64,000 nt of DNA from Gracilibacillus salinarum (GCF_022919575.1 NZ_CP095071.1:2294001-2358000), one strand, 5' to 3'; counted from the stretch's first letter, positions 1 to 9,983 are shown. A program made the numbers and translations. The notes: generated by a model not told the origin, from the sequence alone.

Positions 1-575
1 TCATTGGCTAGCTCTTTAATAACACCTAATACATCGCCAATTAACTCAGGATCCAATGCAGAGGTCGGCTCATCAAACAGCATTAACTCCGGTTCAATAG
101 CAAGCGCACGCGCAATGCCTACCCGCTGTTGCTGGCCACCTGACAACTGATATGGATACAAGTCAATTTTATCAGCCAGACCGACTTTATCTAATAAATG
201 CTTGGCCTCTTTTTCTGCTGTTTGTTTATCCTTACCTTGCACAACAACTGGTCCTTCTGTAACATTCTCTAAAGCTGTCTTATGAGGGAACAAATTATAA
301 GATTGAAAAACCATGCCAGCTTTCCTTCTTAAAGTCAGCATGTCTTTTTTACTACGCTTGCCACTAAAATCAAGTGAAAAACCATCGTCGAATTGATAGT
401 GGCCATGGTCAGGAATCTCCAGACCATTTAAGCAACGAAGTAATGTTGTTTTCCCTGACCCTGATGGCCCCATAATGGTTACAACTTTCCCTTTATTAAT
501 ATCAATGGATATATCTTTCAATACATCTAATGAACCAAAACTTTTCTGTAGTTGCTTGATCGATAACAGCATCAT
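1..575 (-). CDS. tcyC: Polar amino-acid (probably cystine) ABC transporter ATP-binding protein, 3' end outside window
   Basis: ATPase that would energise uptake by the permease and binding protein encoded just upstream. Read on the minus strand, it starts [19 protein letters not shown] and shows the Walker A GPSGSGKT, the Q-loop region [18 protein letters not shown], the ABC signature LSGGQQQR and the Walker [14 protein letters not shown]. The reading frame runs off the left edge after about 190 residues, so roughly the last 50 residues of a normal 240-residue protein are missing. A GGGGGG ribosome site precedes the start, 8 bp from the permease stop. The order binding protein, permease, ATPase matches B. 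subtilis tcyABC. Cystine specificity is inferred; another polar amino acid is possible. Confidence 0.85.
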   Translation of the reverse strand, partial: MMLLSIKQLQKSFGSLDVLKDISIDINKGKVVTIMGPSGSGKTTLLRCLNGLEIPDHGHYQFDDGFSLDFSGKRSKKDMLTLRRKAGMVFQSYNLFPHKTALENVTEGPVVVQGKDKQTAEKEAKHLLDKVGLADKIDLYPYQLSGGQQQRVGIARALAIEPELMLFDEPTSALDPELIGDVLGVIKELAN

Positions 576-583
576 ATCCCCCC

Positions 584-1288
584 TTATTTAGCAATATATC
601 GCTCCAGCCTGCGTTCGACCACTTCTTGTATGAGCGATAAAATGAAGCATATAACCCAATACAGAACAGCTGCTTCCACATACAAGATCATAAACTCATA
701 CGTAGAAGATGCGATTTCCTGCGCTTCACGGAATAATTCTGTTACTAAGATCATCGATGCTAAAGATGTATCTTTTACTAGACTAATAAATGTATTGGAA
801 AGTGGTGGTATCGATACTCTTGTTGCCTGGGGAAGAATTATTCTTCTTAATGTCGTTCCATACCCCATCCCGATCGTATAGCCCGCTTCCCATTGTCCTT
901 TAGGAATTGAAGAAATGGAGGCCCGAATAATTTCAGATGCATATGCCCCAACATTTAATGAAAAAGCAATGACAGCGCTCGGCAATGGATCAATCGTTAG
1001 ACCAATAGAAGGAAGCCCGTAAAACACAATAAATAATTGAACAAGTAACGGGGTTCCTCTCACAGCCGAAACGTAAAAAACAGCCGGCGCCCTAACAATT
1101 TTCAAGGAAGATAAGCGCATCACAGCTGTCAATAAAGCGATAAGAAGTCCGATTGCAAAGGAAATAAGTGTTAGCGGAATGGTATATTTAATTGCTCCTT
1201 CGACCATAGGACCAAAAGCACGGGAAATTAAATCCCATGCTTCTGCACCACTTGTCACCGTCATAATTAAATTATTTGACAGAAACAT
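584..1288 (-). CDS. tcyB: Polar amino-acid (probably cystine) ABC transporter permease
   Basis: Membrane permease of the HisM/GlnP family, about 234 residues with several hydrophobic segments. The inner-membrane permease signature lies around [19 protein letters not shown], and the EAA loop is [20 protein letters not shown]. It forms an operon with the binding protein upstream and the ATPase downstream. The start is uncertain. ATG at 1288 overlaps the end of the binding-protein gene, TTG or GTG codons lie just upstream, and another ATG at 1264 falls after the upstream stop; none has a strong ribosome site. Substrate is inferred from gene order only. Confidence 0.85.
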   Translation of the reverse strand: MFLSNNLIMTVTSGAEAWDLISRAFGPMVEGAIKYTIPLTLISFAIGLLIALLTAVMRLSSLKIVRAPAVFYVSAVRGTPLLVQLFIVFYGLPSIGLTIDPLPSAVIAFSLNVGAYASEIIRASISSIPKGQWEAGYTIGMGYGTTLRRIILPQATRVSIPPLSNTFISLVKDTSLASMILVTELFREAQEIASSTYEFMILYVEAAVLYWVICFILSLIQEVVERRLERYIAK

Positions 1289-2099
1289 CTTCACCAAACC
1301 ATTCTTTCGAAATTTCTGCTAATGTTCCATCCTCTTTCATTTCCGCTAATTCGTCATTAAATGCATTTACAAGCTCTTCATTTCCTTTGCGGAAGGTAAA
1401 CGCCGTTTCAGATACATCGTCTAATTCCGCTGCAATCTTGACATCTTCATTGTTTGTTTCATTCATATATTGTAAGACAGCTAATTTATCGTTCACCGTT
1501 ACATCCACACGACCTAATTTAATATTTTCAACAGCCTGTGCCATTCCCTCTACACCAACAACCTCTGCTCCATATTCTGTTGCAATCTCTTTAAAATTAC
1601 TAGTTAAGGACTGGGCTGACTTTTTGCCTTCTAAATCTTCAAAGGCAGTGATTTCTTCATTTGAAGATGGTACAACCAGCACCGCTCCTGTATACGTATA
1701 TGGATCAGAAAAATTATACTTTTCTAATCGTTCATCATTGATCCCTACTTGATTGGCAATAACGTCAAAACGCTCTGCATTCAAGCCGGCAAACATTGAA
1801 TCCCATTGTGTTTCATTGAACTCTACTTCTAACCCGAGACGGGAAGCTACTTCACACATTACTTCGACATCGTACCCCGTTAGTTCATCCTTATCATTAT
1901 GGAATGAAAAGGGTGGATACGTTCCCTCTGTGCCTACCGTTATGACGCCTTTTTCCTGAATTTCTTCATATAAATTAGAGGATTCTTCCTCTTGTCCACT
2001 ACTTGCATTCTCTTCATCAGAAGAAGTACCACATGCTGTAAGAATACTAATAAACAGCATCAATATAAGTACGAGATGAAATTTCTTCATGTTGTTCAA
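1272..2099 (-). CDS. tcyA: Extracellular amino-acid-binding lipoprotein of the ABC transporter
   Basis: Solute-binding protein of family 3 (SBP_bac_3), 275 residues. The N-terminal signal ends in the lipobox LTAC (Cys23), followed by a Ser/Glu-rich linker, so it should be anchored on the outer face of the membrane. The family signature [20 protein letters not shown] and the C-terminal [11 protein letters not shown] are typical of amino-acid binders. The [10 protein letters not shown] stretch resembles cystine binders, which supports a TcyA-like call but does not prove it. First gene of the operon. Confidence 0.85.
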   Translation of the reverse strand: MNNMKKFHLVLILMLFISILTACGTSSDEENASSGQEEESSNLYEEIQEKGVITVGTEGTYPPFSFHNDKDELTGYDVEVMCEVASRLGLEVEFNETQWDSMFAGLNAERFDVIANQVGINDERLEKYNFSDPYTYTGAVLVVPSSNEEITAFEDLEGKKSAQSLTSNFKEIATEYGAEVVGVEGMAQAVENIKLGRVDVTVNDKLAVLQYMNETNNEDVKIAAELDDVSETAFTFRKGNEELVNAFNDELAEMKEDGTLAEISKEWFGEDVSVK

Positions 2100-2137
2100 A
2101 CCCCCAGTATGTTAGTCGGATTTAACTTCCTTTGGTG

Positions 2138-2166
2138 ATTATACAGTACGCTATCAGCAAAGTAAA
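2138..2166 (-). promoter_or_regulatory. Candidate sigma-A promoter of the amino-acid transporter operon
   Basis: On the minus strand TTTACT and TATAAT are separated by 17 bases. The -10 ends about 40 bp before the binding-protein start. The -35 is poor, so an activator may be needed. No riboswitch was recognised in this leader. Confidence 0.4.
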
Positions 2167-2273
2167 ACGAATAGCTTATATGCATTTGCAACAGCAAACA
2201 TTATCTTACGGATCTTATGACTTATAAGAATTCTCTACACTAAAAGTTTCAAGCTAAATAATTTCACAAAAAT

Positions 2274-2316
2274 AAAGAGAAGAAACGTTAACGATTATCG
2301 TTAGTTTCTTCTCTTT
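2274..2316 (-). terminator. Rho-independent terminator of the pectin-degradation operon
   Basis: Arms AAAGAGAAGAAAC and GTTTCTTCTCTTT pair perfectly and are extended by TAACGA/TCGTTA around a TTA loop. On the minus strand a T-rich TTTATTTTT tail follows. It lies after the acetylesterase gene. Confidence 0.85.
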
Positions 2317-2379
2317 ATAGAAAAAGTATGCTTGTATAAGTAAAAATCCTGGCCGCCTTCTACTACCTGTAAACAGAAC

Positions 2380-3072
2380 TTATCCCTTTATCGCATGCTG
2401 CTGCACATAAGTGGCAAGGGGATGTTCCAAGCGTAGGATTTCCTGAGCAAACAGCTGACAATGCTGATGTGCGCCCCTTTCGTGCAAATGCGTATCATCT
2501 TGTTCACCATTCGGATATGCGTCATACTCACCTGGCGCTAATTGCATAAACCATTGTTTGGAATCTGCATCCCCCATCTGCTGCAGAGCTTCACGAGTTC
2601 GCAGCAGCATATCGATACAATCTGCCTGCTCGGCAACGGCTAGTTCCCGCATCGCTTCTGGATAATCCCCGTGTGTCGCTTTAAGCCCACCAGACTCATC
2701 GAAATGTCTTCTGGCAATCGAAGTCAATAATATAGGTGTCACCTGATAAGAACGGGCACGCTGAACAAAAAATCGCAAGTTATCCTGATAGGTGGTAAAC
2801 GGTTTTGTTGCTCGTTCTTCATCCGGCTTCTGATCATTGTGACCAAACTGAATCAAGACATAGTCACCAGCCTGGAACTCTCTTTCGATAGCATCCCAAC
2901 GTCCCTCATCTATAAAAGACTTCGTACTGCGGCCGGATGAGGCATGATTTTTCACAATTAGATCCTCCGTAAAGTATTGTTGAAGCGTCTGCCCCCAGCC
3001 CATCTGTGGATATTTAAAATCCTCCGCTTCCGCCATCGTAGAATCCCCTGCCAAAAATAAACGAGTTGGCAT
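2380..3072 (-). CDS. rhgT: Rhamnogalacturonan acetylesterase (SGNH hydrolase, CE12)
   Basis: Removes acetyl groups from rhamnogalacturonan oligosaccharides; 230 residues without a signal peptide, so probably cytoplasmic. SGNH landmarks are visible: GDS with the nucleophile Ser11, the glycine block around SSGRSTKSF, FGHND with the oxyanion-hole Asn, and the D192-x-x-H195 pair in DDTHLHERGA near the C-terminus. It resembles B. subtilis RhgT/YesT. It is last in the operon MFS-kdgF-GH28-GH43-rhgT, 22 bp after the GH43 gene and before a strong terminator. The exact substrate is inferred from family and neighbours. Confidence 0.85.
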   Translation of the reverse strand: MPTRLFLAGDSTMAEAEDFKYPQMGWGQTLQQYFTEDLIVKNHASSGRSTKSFIDEGRWDAIEREFQAGDYVLIQFGHNDQKPDEERATKPFTTYQDNLRFFVQRARSYQVTPILLTSIARRHFDESGGLKATHGDYPEAMRELAVAEQADCIDMLLRTREALQQMGDADSKQWFMQLAPGEYDAYPNGEQDDTHLHERGAHQHCQLFAQEILRLEHPLATYVQQHAIKG

Positions 3073-3094
3073 GTTATCACTCTTTTCTTATTTT

Positions 3095-4666
3095 TTATTC
3101 AGTTTCTGTTCCCTGATATTCAAACCAATCAAAGTCAGCATAACGGTCACTTTCCTGCCCATTACCTGAACAATACAGACCGATATAAGATCCAATAAAC
3201 CCGCCAGCCAAGTCTGTACTTAAGATTCTTCCATCTGCATCTATTGCCAGCTCACGCCACTCGAACGGCTCTGTCGCATAGAAAAAGGAATAATTCTGCC
3301 CAACTGCTTCCACCTTTAAGAACACACGGTAATGATCCATTGGTTCTTTAGCGAGCACTTGATCATCTCCCGCTTCACGGCGAATAAGCTGAATAACCTG
3401 TTGCTCACCCTCTAATAATACTTCTAAACGGAACTGATAATCATGGTTTTGCAGAAGTACAAGTCCAGCAGACTCATTCGCAGCTTTCGGCTCGAATTCC
3501 ATAACAGTTTGTGCAAAGAAATCAATATGCTGTTGCCTTCTGCCAATAAACGCTGGGTTTTCTTCCTCCATAATGGTTTCTTTCTTCGCCTTTAAGCGCA
3601 AGTAGCCTGGGCGATTCGTTACGGACCAGAACGCTCCTCTAGGTGTTCGCAAGAAATTCCACCTGTCATCTAATTGTTGCGCTTCAAATGAATCACACGC
3701 AGGCAATGCTGGCCACTTATGCTCTTCTAAATTGGGAAAAGGCATCTCCGTCTCTATTTTCCCTTGACCTGGATTTACAATTGGCCAGCCGTCTTCCCAG
3801 ACAAACGGTACGAGAAACGTTTCACGCCCTAAATTACGATAATAGCCACCGTATGGCCTCGAGGCAAGACAAACCATCCACCAGTCACCATCTTGTGTTT
3901 GAACGATATCAGCATGACCGACATTGACAATCGGATAATTCCTGCCTAAATGCCTGTGCGTTAAAATTGGATTCGTTTCTGTCATCTCATATGGTCCTGT
4001 CACATGCTTACTTCTCGCAATAGTGACAGCATGCGTATGTCCTGTTCCACCTTCCGCAATAATTAAGTAATACCAATCCCCTATCTTATATAAATGGGGT
4101 GCCTCTTGAGCGTGGGCATTTTTTAAAGCACCATCCCACAAACTATATGTTGGTCCTACTAATTGTTGCTTCTCTAAATCAAGCTCCTGCAGCCAGATCT
4201 CGTTGTGCTTCTTATATTGCTGCCCGGATGGCGGCTTGCGATTTCCGGTATAATATACCTTGCCATCATCATCGAATAACAGGGAAGGATCAATCCCTGG
4301 TGCGCCTTCCAGCCAAATCGGATCAGACCATGGACCTGCTGGGTCTGTTGCTGTTACATAAAAATTACGACGAGCACCTGTCTGACTGACAACAAAAGTC
4401 GTAATCATATAAAAAGTACCTTGATGATAACGAATCGTCGGAGCATAAATACCTCTTGAATTAGGAGTCTGATCAAGATTTAGCTGTTCTGGCCGATCTA
4501 ACACATGGCCAATCTGTTTCCAATTGACTAAATCTTTACTATGGAAAATAGGAACTCCCGGAAAATATTCAAAGCTTGACGTGACTAAATAATAATCATC
4601 TTCTACTCTGCAGATCGAGGGATCTGGATAAAATCCTGGTATGATTGGGTTTTTAAACATTTTCAT
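3095..4666 (-). CDS. Family 43 glycoside hydrolase (beta-xylosidase / alpha-L-arabinofuranosidase)
   Basis: Cleaves xylose or arabinofuranose residues from plant oligosaccharides; 523 residues. The N-terminal five-bladed propeller carries the family-43 catalytic set: Asp15 in FYPDPS (base), Asp126 in GIDPSLLF (pKa modulator) and Glu188 in AQEAPHLY (acid). Residues from about 320 form the concanavalin-like C-terminal domain seen in XynB-type enzymes (a WNFLRTPRG start is visible). No signal peptide, so it acts on imported oligomers. The start overlaps the GH28 stop by 4 bp (ATGA), indicating translational coupling. Arabinose side chains of pectin are the likely target in this context. Confidence 0.88.
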   Translation of the reverse strand: MKMFKNPIIPGFYPDPSICRVEDDYYLVTSSFEYFPGVPIFHSKDLVNWKQIGHVLDRPEQLNLDQTPNSRGIYAPTIRYHQGTFYMITTFVVSQTGARRNFYVTATDPAGPWSDPIWLEGAPGIDPSLLFDDDGKVYYTGNRKPPSGQQYKKHNEIWLQELDLEKQQLVGPTYSLWDGALKNAHAQEAPHLYKIGDWYYLIIAEGGTGHTHAVTIARSKHVTGPYEMTETNPILTHRHLGRNYPIVNVGHADIVQTQDGDWWMVCLASRPYGGYYRNLGRETFLVPFVWEDGWPIVNPGQGKIETEMPFPNLEEHKWPALPACDSFEAQQLDDRWNFLRTPRGAFWSVTNRPGYLRLKAKKETIMEEENPAFIGRRQQHIDFFAQTVMEFEPKAANESAGLVLLQNHDYQFRLEVLLEGEQQVIQLIRREAGDDQVLAKEPMDHYRVFLKVEAVGQNYSFFYATEPFEWRELAIDADGRILSTDLAGGFIGSYIGLYCSGNGQESDRYADFDWFEYQGTETE

Positions 4667-6171
4667 TTTGTTACACCTACTTTTTGAATGAAATTTTGAG
4701 CTTCTGCAGTATCTTTTACATTCAATTCGCTTGTTTCTTCATATAGTATGACAGGTGTTTCCTGCTCATCTCGTTGTACATAGGAAAGTGCTTCAATATC
4801 GACATGATTTGCGTGACTTAATCGTAATCCGGGTCCAGTGCGAGGCTGTACCTTGACATGATGCAGAGATAAATTCTCAACATATTTTGCGAACATGCCT
4901 TCACCAGCCATATCTATCCCTTCACGTACCATATCAGGCTCTCCACCAGGTATTGACTCATCCATTGTCATCTCCAGCGTGACATGCTCCAGACTGACAT
5001 GTTTCACAGGCATTTCAGGCAAGCCATAAATAAACGCTGCTGCTGCCCGGCAATTCTTCGCAATAATATTAGATAATTTAATATGTTCCACAACAGGCGT
5101 TTTTTCGGAAAACTCGACAGGTGCAGCATCCAGCAGCTCCGGATTACTTTTGCTAACTCCGTGACGGTAGAAAGAATTGATCGCAATTGGACAAAGTACG
5201 TCATCCATCATAATATTTTGTACTAACAGATTACGAATGTAGCTGCCCCTTTCTCGGTTCGTCTTGATTCGGATACCACGATCTGTCCCATCAAACACAC
5301 AATTAGAAACAGTAACATTTTCAATACCACCAGAATTTTCACTGCCAAGCACGACCCCGCCATGCCCGTGATGCATCGTACAATTGGTAACGGTAACATT
5401 CTTTGTCGGTACATTATATTTCCTGCCGTCTTCATTAATACCTGATTTCAACACGACACAATCATCGCCAACATCAAAATGACAATCTGTAATCCGAACA
5501 TTTTGGCATGAATCAATATCCAATCCATCACCATTAGGTGTATCAGAAGGATTCTGAAAATGAACCTGTTGAACTGAAACATTGTTACAAAATACAAGGT
5601 GTGTATTCCAAAATGGTGAATTGCACACCGTTACATCAGATATTTTGATATGCTCAGATCGAAAAAACTGAAGTAACGGTGGACGTAAGAATTGCGATGG
5701 CCACTCTACTAAATTGGTATCTGCCGGCTCCGTAAAGTCCGTATTCGCTTCCGCTATTTCTTTCGTTCTAGGAGATTGATAGCTTTCTCCCTTACGCAGT
5801 CTGCTATTAATCTCCCACCAAGCACGACCATTCCCATCAATCACACCCTCGCCTTTTATCGATACATTCGTAACTTGATTGGCATAAATTAACGGCATAA
5901 AACCTTGGCATACATAGCCGGACCAACGAGTTTCAACAACCGGGTACCTCTCAAAGTCATCGGTAAAAGATAAACGAGCACCATTCTCTATATGCAAAGT
6001 CATATTGCTTTTCAGCTCAATTGGACCTGTTTCATATGTCCCTGCTGGTATGTAGACCGTACCACCACCATGTTGTTCACAACTGTCTATCGCGCCTTGA
6101 ATCGCATCTGTGGCATCCTTTCCTGATACCGCTCCAAATTCTTTAATATTATATATACTCACACTATTCAC
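4663..6171 (-). CDS. Family 28 glycoside hydrolase (exo-polygalacturonase-like)
   Basis: Right-handed beta-helix enzyme predicted to hydrolyse galacturonic acid linkages; 502 residues. The N-terminus FGAVSGKDATDAIQGAID is typical of the family. The conserved catalytic groups are present: Asp215 in PNGDGLDID, Asp236-Asp237 in VGDDCVV, His270 in HGHGGVVLGS, and RGIRIKT (Arg301, Lys303). No signal peptide, fitting cytoplasmic cleavage of imported pectic oligomers. It overlaps kdgF upstream by 8 bp and the GH43 gene downstream by 4 bp. Unsaturated rhamnogalacturonyl hydrolase would be GH105, which this is not. Confidence 0.87.
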   Translation of the reverse strand: MNSVSIYNIKEFGAVSGKDATDAIQGAIDSCEQHGGGTVYIPAGTYETGPIELKSNMTLHIENGARLSFTDDFERYPVVETRWSGYVCQGFMPLIYANQVTNVSIKGEGVIDGNGRAWWEINSRLRKGESYQSPRTKEIAEANTDFTEPADTNLVEWPSQFLRPPLLQFFRSEHIKISDVTVCNSPFWNTHLVFCNNVSVQQVHFQNPSDTPNGDGLDIDSCQNVRITDCHFDVGDDCVVLKSGINEDGRKYNVPTKNVTVTNCTMHHGHGGVVLGSENSGGIENVTVSNCVFDGTDRGIRIKTNRERGSYIRNLLVQNIMMDDVLCPIAINSFYRHGVSKSNPELLDAAPVEFSEKTPVVEHIKLSNIIAKNCRAAAAFIYGLPEMPVKHVSLEHVTLEMTMDESIPGGEPDMVREGIDMAGEGMFAKYVENLSLHHVKVQPRTGPGLRLSHANHVDIEALSYVQRDEQETPVILYEETSELNVKDTAEAQNFIQKVGVTK

Positions 6172-6484
6172 CTCTTTTTAATAAATCCTCTCTTAATGGC
6201 GTAAAGACATCTAATAGTTTACTATTCATTAATGCTTTCACCCCGTGCACTGCATTAGAAGGAATTCGTAAAGACTCTCCTGCTTGAATCGTAATATCTT
6301 GCCCGTCAACATGGAACATCAGACTTCCTTCCAAACAGTAGGTCAGCTGTTCATGGGGGTAAGAGTGCGTGGAACCCTCTGCACCTGCTTCAAACGCTAC
6401 TTCCATCATCATCAGTTGTTCCCCCGGCGGATGAATTTTCCGTGTAACACCAGGTTCTGCCTGCTCCCATTCATTCACTGCCAT
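6164..6484 (-). CDS. kdgF: KdgF-like cupin, pectin degradation
   Basis: A 106-residue single cupin. KdgF converts 4,5-unsaturated uronates to linear ketones. The metal-site region HSYPHEQ (His40, His44, Gln46) and His80 in NAVHG are visible, as are the glycine turns EGSLMFHVDG and AGESLRIP. Residue 42 is Tyr where KdgF proteins often have a second His, so the metal site may differ. It sits between the MFS carrier (TAATG start/stop overlap) and the GH28 gene. Function is inferred from family and context; a general sugar-binding cupin is the alternative. Confidence 0.65.
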   Translation of the reverse strand: MAVNEWEQAEPGVTRKIHPPGEQLMMMEVAFEAGAEGSTHSYPHEQLTYCLEGSLMFHVDGQDITIQAGESLRIPSNAVHGVKALMNSKLLDVFTPLREDLLKRGE

Positions 6485-7719
6485 TATCCTTCCTCCTTTA
6501 CTTTTGTTAATAATGGTAATAAAACCTGGATCGCCATTGCCGCTATGATGACATAAGCCACCGTATGCGTATCTATTTCATTAGAAAAAATCATAAACGT
6601 AATAATACCTAATCCTCTACCCGTATTAATAATGGTTTCTCTTAATACAACGGATTCGACACGGAATTCTGAACCTAACGGAAGACGATTAATCCATTGA
6701 AAATAATACGCCGCATAAGCATTAGCCTGAAGAGGATTAAACATATTTTTCGTGATCATAAATAAAACCACACTCCAGATTGCAATCTCCCACGCTAAAA
6801 ATGTTCCGGAAAGGAATAAACCAATCGCCGCTACCCATAAATAAGCAGTGGTATGCCCAACTTTTGCAAAACGAGAAATAATGTAACTTGCCACAATGGA
6901 GACAGCAAGAAAGGCCGCATTCAAATAACCTACAACACTCTCTTTTTCAAAAATACTATAGATAAGGATTGGCGGCACATACATCAGAATCCCTTGAGGA
7001 AAGCCTATAATAAACCAACCGATTAAAGCATTTCGAAATGACTTCTGCCGCTCGATAATTTGTCTTAGATATTTCATATAATAAGTGCGGTGTCGTATGG
7101 ATTCTTTTTTTATTCTGAAACTGCCAATCGTTGCAATAAAGAACATGAAAAAAGCCATTGAAAAAACGATCAGATAACCCGTTAAACCAGTATATAAACT
7201 AATAATATATCCCGAAATTACTGGTGCCAGCAATTTGGTAGATCCCATGACAATCTGATTCCATCCTAAATAACGATGCCTATTCTGATCAGATGATACT
7301 TCATGCACAATCGTAAAATAGGCAACCCAATACAAGCCCTGTGCAATGCCGCGTAATAAAGCAAAGATATAGAAATAATCAACAATTGCTTCCTGAACAA
7401 TGACAATCATTAAATAAAACACGGCAGTCATCAATATCCCATAGCGATAAATAATTGTTCTGCCTTTTTTCTTTGATACCCTGCCAATCAAAAAGGTAGT
7501 GGCAGCCTGAGAAAAAATGGCAAACAAGTTATACATCCCATTGATCCATAAACTATTTGTCAGACGCCATAAATATAAATTAACGAAAATGATCGACAAG
7601 GAACCTCCAAATTGAAAAAGGGCATGGTTGATTAAAATCTGCACCGCATGAGAGGATAACCGCTTCTCTTTATTTCCTTTCTTTTGTGTCAAGATGTACA
7701 CTTCTTTCTTCTTTTTCAT
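6484..7719 (-). CDS. MFS transporter in the pectin operon
   Basis: A 411-residue integral membrane protein with about 12 hydrophobic segments and the loop GRVSKKKGRTIIYRYG after the second segment, typical of the major facilitator superfamily. First gene of the run leading to rhgT, starting 111 bp after the ABC permease gene and its terminator hairpin, so the run may have its own promoter. Substrate is unknown; uptake of galacturonate or export of unusable sugars are both possible. The start is uncertain: the annotated ATG has no clear ribosome site, and a TTG about 10 codons downstream is an alternative. Confidence 0.75.
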   Translation of the reverse strand: MKKKKEVYILTQKKGNKEKRLSSHAVQILINHALFQFGGSLSIIFVNLYLWRLTNSLWINGMYNLFAIFSQAATTFLIGRVSKKKGRTIIYRYGILMTAVFYLMIVIVQEAIVDYFYIFALLRGIAQGLYWVAYFTIVHEVSSDQNRHRYLGWNQIVMGSTKLLAPVISGYIISLYTGLTGYLIVFSMAFFMFFIATIGSFRIKKESIRHRTYYMKYLRQIIERQKSFRNALIGWFIIGFPQGILMYVPPILIYSIFEKESVVGYLNAAFLAVSIVASYIISRFAKVGHTTAYLWVAAIGLFLSGTFLAWEIAIWSVVLFMITKNMFNPLQANAYAAYYFQWINRLPLGSEFRVESVVLRETIINTGRGLGIITFMIFSNEIDTHTVAYVIIAAMAIQVLLPLLTKVKEEG

Positions 7720-7766
7720 TTACTGTAATTGCAGGGTGGTCTTATTCAAATTTTTGGTTAAAAGCA

Positions 7767-7798
7767 AGAGGCATTTCTTATAAAAAGAGAATGCCTCT
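7767..7798 (-). terminator. Terminator of the oligosaccharide ABC permease genes
   Basis: AGAGGCATT pairs with AATGCCTCT across a 14-base loop, with partial inner pairing. On the minus strand a GCTTTTAACC stretch follows. Confidence 0.7.
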
Positions 7799-7830
7799 GT
7801 TACATATAAATTGGCTTATGCCAAGGTTGA

Positions 7831-8709
7831 TTATCCCTTAACAGATCCTAGCAATGCACCTTTTGCAAAGTATTTCTGTAAGAACGGATAAACTAACAGA
7901 ACAGGAACAGTAGCTACAACGATCGTTGCCATTTTTACAGTAACTTCTGGTGGTGGCACATCTGTATATGTCTCTGCATCATAGTTCATTCCACTAGCCA
8001 GTACAACGATTTGTCGCAGTAATACTTGCACCGGCCACTTATCTGCATCAGCTAAATAAAGAATTGCGTGCATATATGTGTTCCAGTAAGTTACAGCATA
8101 AAATAGCGAAATGGTCGCAATTGCCGGTAAAGAGATCGGCAATACAATTCGGAATAAAATGCTGAAATCATTAGCACCATCAATTTTGGCTGATTCTTCT
8201 AAACCTGCTGGCAGATTCATAAAGAAGCTTCGTAAAATAATCATGTTAAAGGCATTAATCGTTACAGGAATAATTAAAGCCCATAAAGAATTCAGTAACC
8301 CAGTTTGTTGAACTACCAAGAAAGTCGGGATCATCCCACCATTAAATAATAAGGTGAATACGATCATAAAGTTAATAGCACGTCTGCCGACAAGATCTCT
8401 TCTTGATAAGCCGTATGCAGTGAGAGTAGAAAATAACATACTCCATAACGTCCCACCGACTGTAACAAGTATGGATACCCCTAATGCACGAAAGATCGTA
8501 TCTGTAGAGAAAATATACTCATAAGCTTTTATTGAAAATTCAGTTGGAAAAAGTAAAAATTTTGTGTTTGCTACTTCCGCACTCGTAGCGAAGGAGCTCC
8601 CTACTACGTGTATAAATGGAAGTATGGTAATGATACCTAATAGTGCGAGCAGGAAGTAATTAAAAAAGTCAAATACTTTACTGCCTGCAGAGATTCGTTG
8701 TTTTGCCAT
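7831..8709 (-). CDS. Oligosaccharide ABC transporter permease, LplC/YtcP type
   Basis: Second membrane subunit of a CUT1-type importer; 292 residues. The permease EAA loop appears as GLEESAKIDGANDFSILFRI. The C-terminus KGALLGSVKG is typical of the LplC/YtcP/YesQ group. ATG at 8709 is chosen because it follows GAGGTGATAAT; an upstream in-frame ATG at 8757 would overlap the other permease gene. In B. subtilis, YtcQ-YteP-YtcP import rhamnogalacturonan oligosaccharides. That role fits the flanking pectin genes but is inferred. Confidence 0.85.
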   Translation of the reverse strand: MAKQRISAGSKVFDFFNYFLLALLGIITILPFIHVVGSSFATSAEVANTKFLLFPTEFSIKAYEYIFSTDTIFRALGVSILVTVGGTLWSMLFSTLTAYGLSRRDLVGRRAINFMIVFTLLFNGGMIPTFLVVQQTGLLNSLWALIIPVTINAFNMIILRSFFMNLPAGLEESAKIDGANDFSILFRIVLPISLPAIATISLFYAVTYWNTYMHAILYLADADKWPVQVLLRQIVVLASGMNYDAETYTDVPPPEVTVKMATIVVATVPVLLVYPFLQKYFAKGALLGSVKG

Positions 8710-8737
8710 ATTATCACCTCGCCAATTGTTGTTTATC

Positions 8738-9700
8738 TTAGTAAATACCTTCTTCATCGAATTTTTGAGCTAACCAGTTTGCAAATACTACCATTGCAAG
8801 GCCGACGCCACCTTTAAAGAAGCCTACTGCCGTACTGTAACTGAACTGACCTTGCTGCAGACCAGCAACATATACATACGTATCAAAGATTTCCGCGACA
8901 CTTCGGTTAGAAGAATTCAATAATAAGTAAACGTGTTCAAAACCAAGCTCTAATACATCACCAATTTTCAAAATAAGAAGAACGATGATAACGTTACGAA
9001 TTGCCGGAATTGTAATATGCCACATTTGACGGAAACGATTGGCACCATCCATTCGAGCAGCTTCGTACAGCTGAGGATCTACAGCTGTAATTGCCGCTAA
9101 GAAAATAATGGTTCCCCAGCCGGCTTCACGCCAGATAACTTGAAGAATGTACATCGGCCTGAACCAGTCTTCATTCAACAGGAAGTTTATTTTTTCAAAA
9201 CCGAGCGTTTCTAAGATAGCGTTTACAATACCACCATCAAGTGTAAGCATCACATAACTAATAGATACGATAACTACCCATGACATAAAGTGTGGAATAT
9301 AAATAAGCGTCTGGACACCTCGTTTAAAGAAACTGTGTCTCACTTCATTTAACATTAAAGAGATAATAATTGGAATCGGAAAAAAGATAAAGATCTGTAA
9401 TCCAAACAATACTAGCGTGTTCTTAAAAATCATCCAAAATTCAGTACTTTCAAATAAACGTTGGAAATGCTCAAAGCCAACCCATTCACTACCCATAATC
9501 CCTTTGTACGGTTTATAATCCTGAAACGAGATAATCAGACCATACATTGGTAAATATTTATAAATGAGAAAGTAAATAATTCCGGGAAGAATCATTAAGT
9601 AGATCATCTTGTTTCGTTTGATTCTTCTCCAAGTTTCGGAGCGTTTCATTTTTTTTGCCTGTTTCGCATTTTCTTTTGCAGTTAGTGCTGTTGTTTCCAT
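8738..9700 (-). CDS. Oligosaccharide ABC transporter permease, LplB/YteP type
   Basis: First membrane subunit of the importer; 320 residues. A positively charged N-terminus is followed by the first membrane segment MIYLMILPGIIYFLIYKYLP and then GLIISFQDYKPYKG, a hallmark of the LplB/YteP group. The EAA loop is LYEAARMDGANRFRQMWHI. It starts after AAAGGATACTGCTT and lies 283 bp downstream of its binding-protein gene. An imperfect 9-bp stem and a repeated AATAATCATTAT motif occupy that gap. No ATPase gene is nearby. Confidence 0.85.
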   Translation of the reverse strand: METTALTAKENAKQAKKMKRSETWRRIKRNKMIYLMILPGIIYFLIYKYLPMYGLIISFQDYKPYKGIMGSEWVGFEHFQRLFESTEFWMIFKNTLVLFGLQIFIFFPIPIIISLMLNEVRHSFFKRGVQTLIYIPHFMSWVVIVSISYVMLTLDGGIVNAILETLGFEKINFLLNEDWFRPMYILQVIWREAGWGTIIFLAAITAVDPQLYEAARMDGANRFRQMWHITIPAIRNVIIVLLILKIGDVLELGFEHVYLLLNSSNRSVAEIFDTYVYVAGLQQGQFSYSTAVGFFKGGVGLAMVVFANWLAQKFDEEGIY

Positions 9701-9820
9701 AAGCAGTATCCTTTCTTTTAAAATTTCTTGTCTATTAGTGGATGTTCAAAAAGCTTCTTGTCCTTTTTTTTGAACACGATTAATGTGTTATCAAAATCGT
9801 ACGCTACAATCAGGTATAAC

Positions 9821-9843
9821 GTAAATAATCATTATCTTACGAG
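9821..9843. promoter_or_regulatory. First copy of a 23-bp motif with ATAATCATTAT core
   Basis: GTAAATAATCATTATCTTAC plus GAG, nearly identical to a copy at 11670-11692 and its inverse at 11703-11727. It lies upstream of the permease genes. The core resembles a Fur box, but identity extends beyond it, so a dedicated regulator (for example the YesS-like protein) is also possible. Confidence 0.45.
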
Positions 9844-9947
9844 TTGCTGAAACAGCTGTCATTCAAGGGTTTCGCTTGTTTGTTAATCAATTAAAGCAAC
9901 TAACATAACATAATGATCATCTCCTCTGATTCTGCTGATTGATAGAT

Positions 9948-9976
9948 ATGGAGCTGCCTGAGAGAGACAGCTCCAT
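9948..9976 (-). terminator. Intercistronic hairpin after the binding-protein gene
   Basis: ATGGAGCTG pairs with CAGCTCCAT around an 11-base loop, 8 bp after the binding-protein stop. The T-run is poor, so partial termination or mRNA stabilisation (more binding protein than permease) is likely. Confidence 0.55.
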
Positions 9977-9983
9977 GAATAAG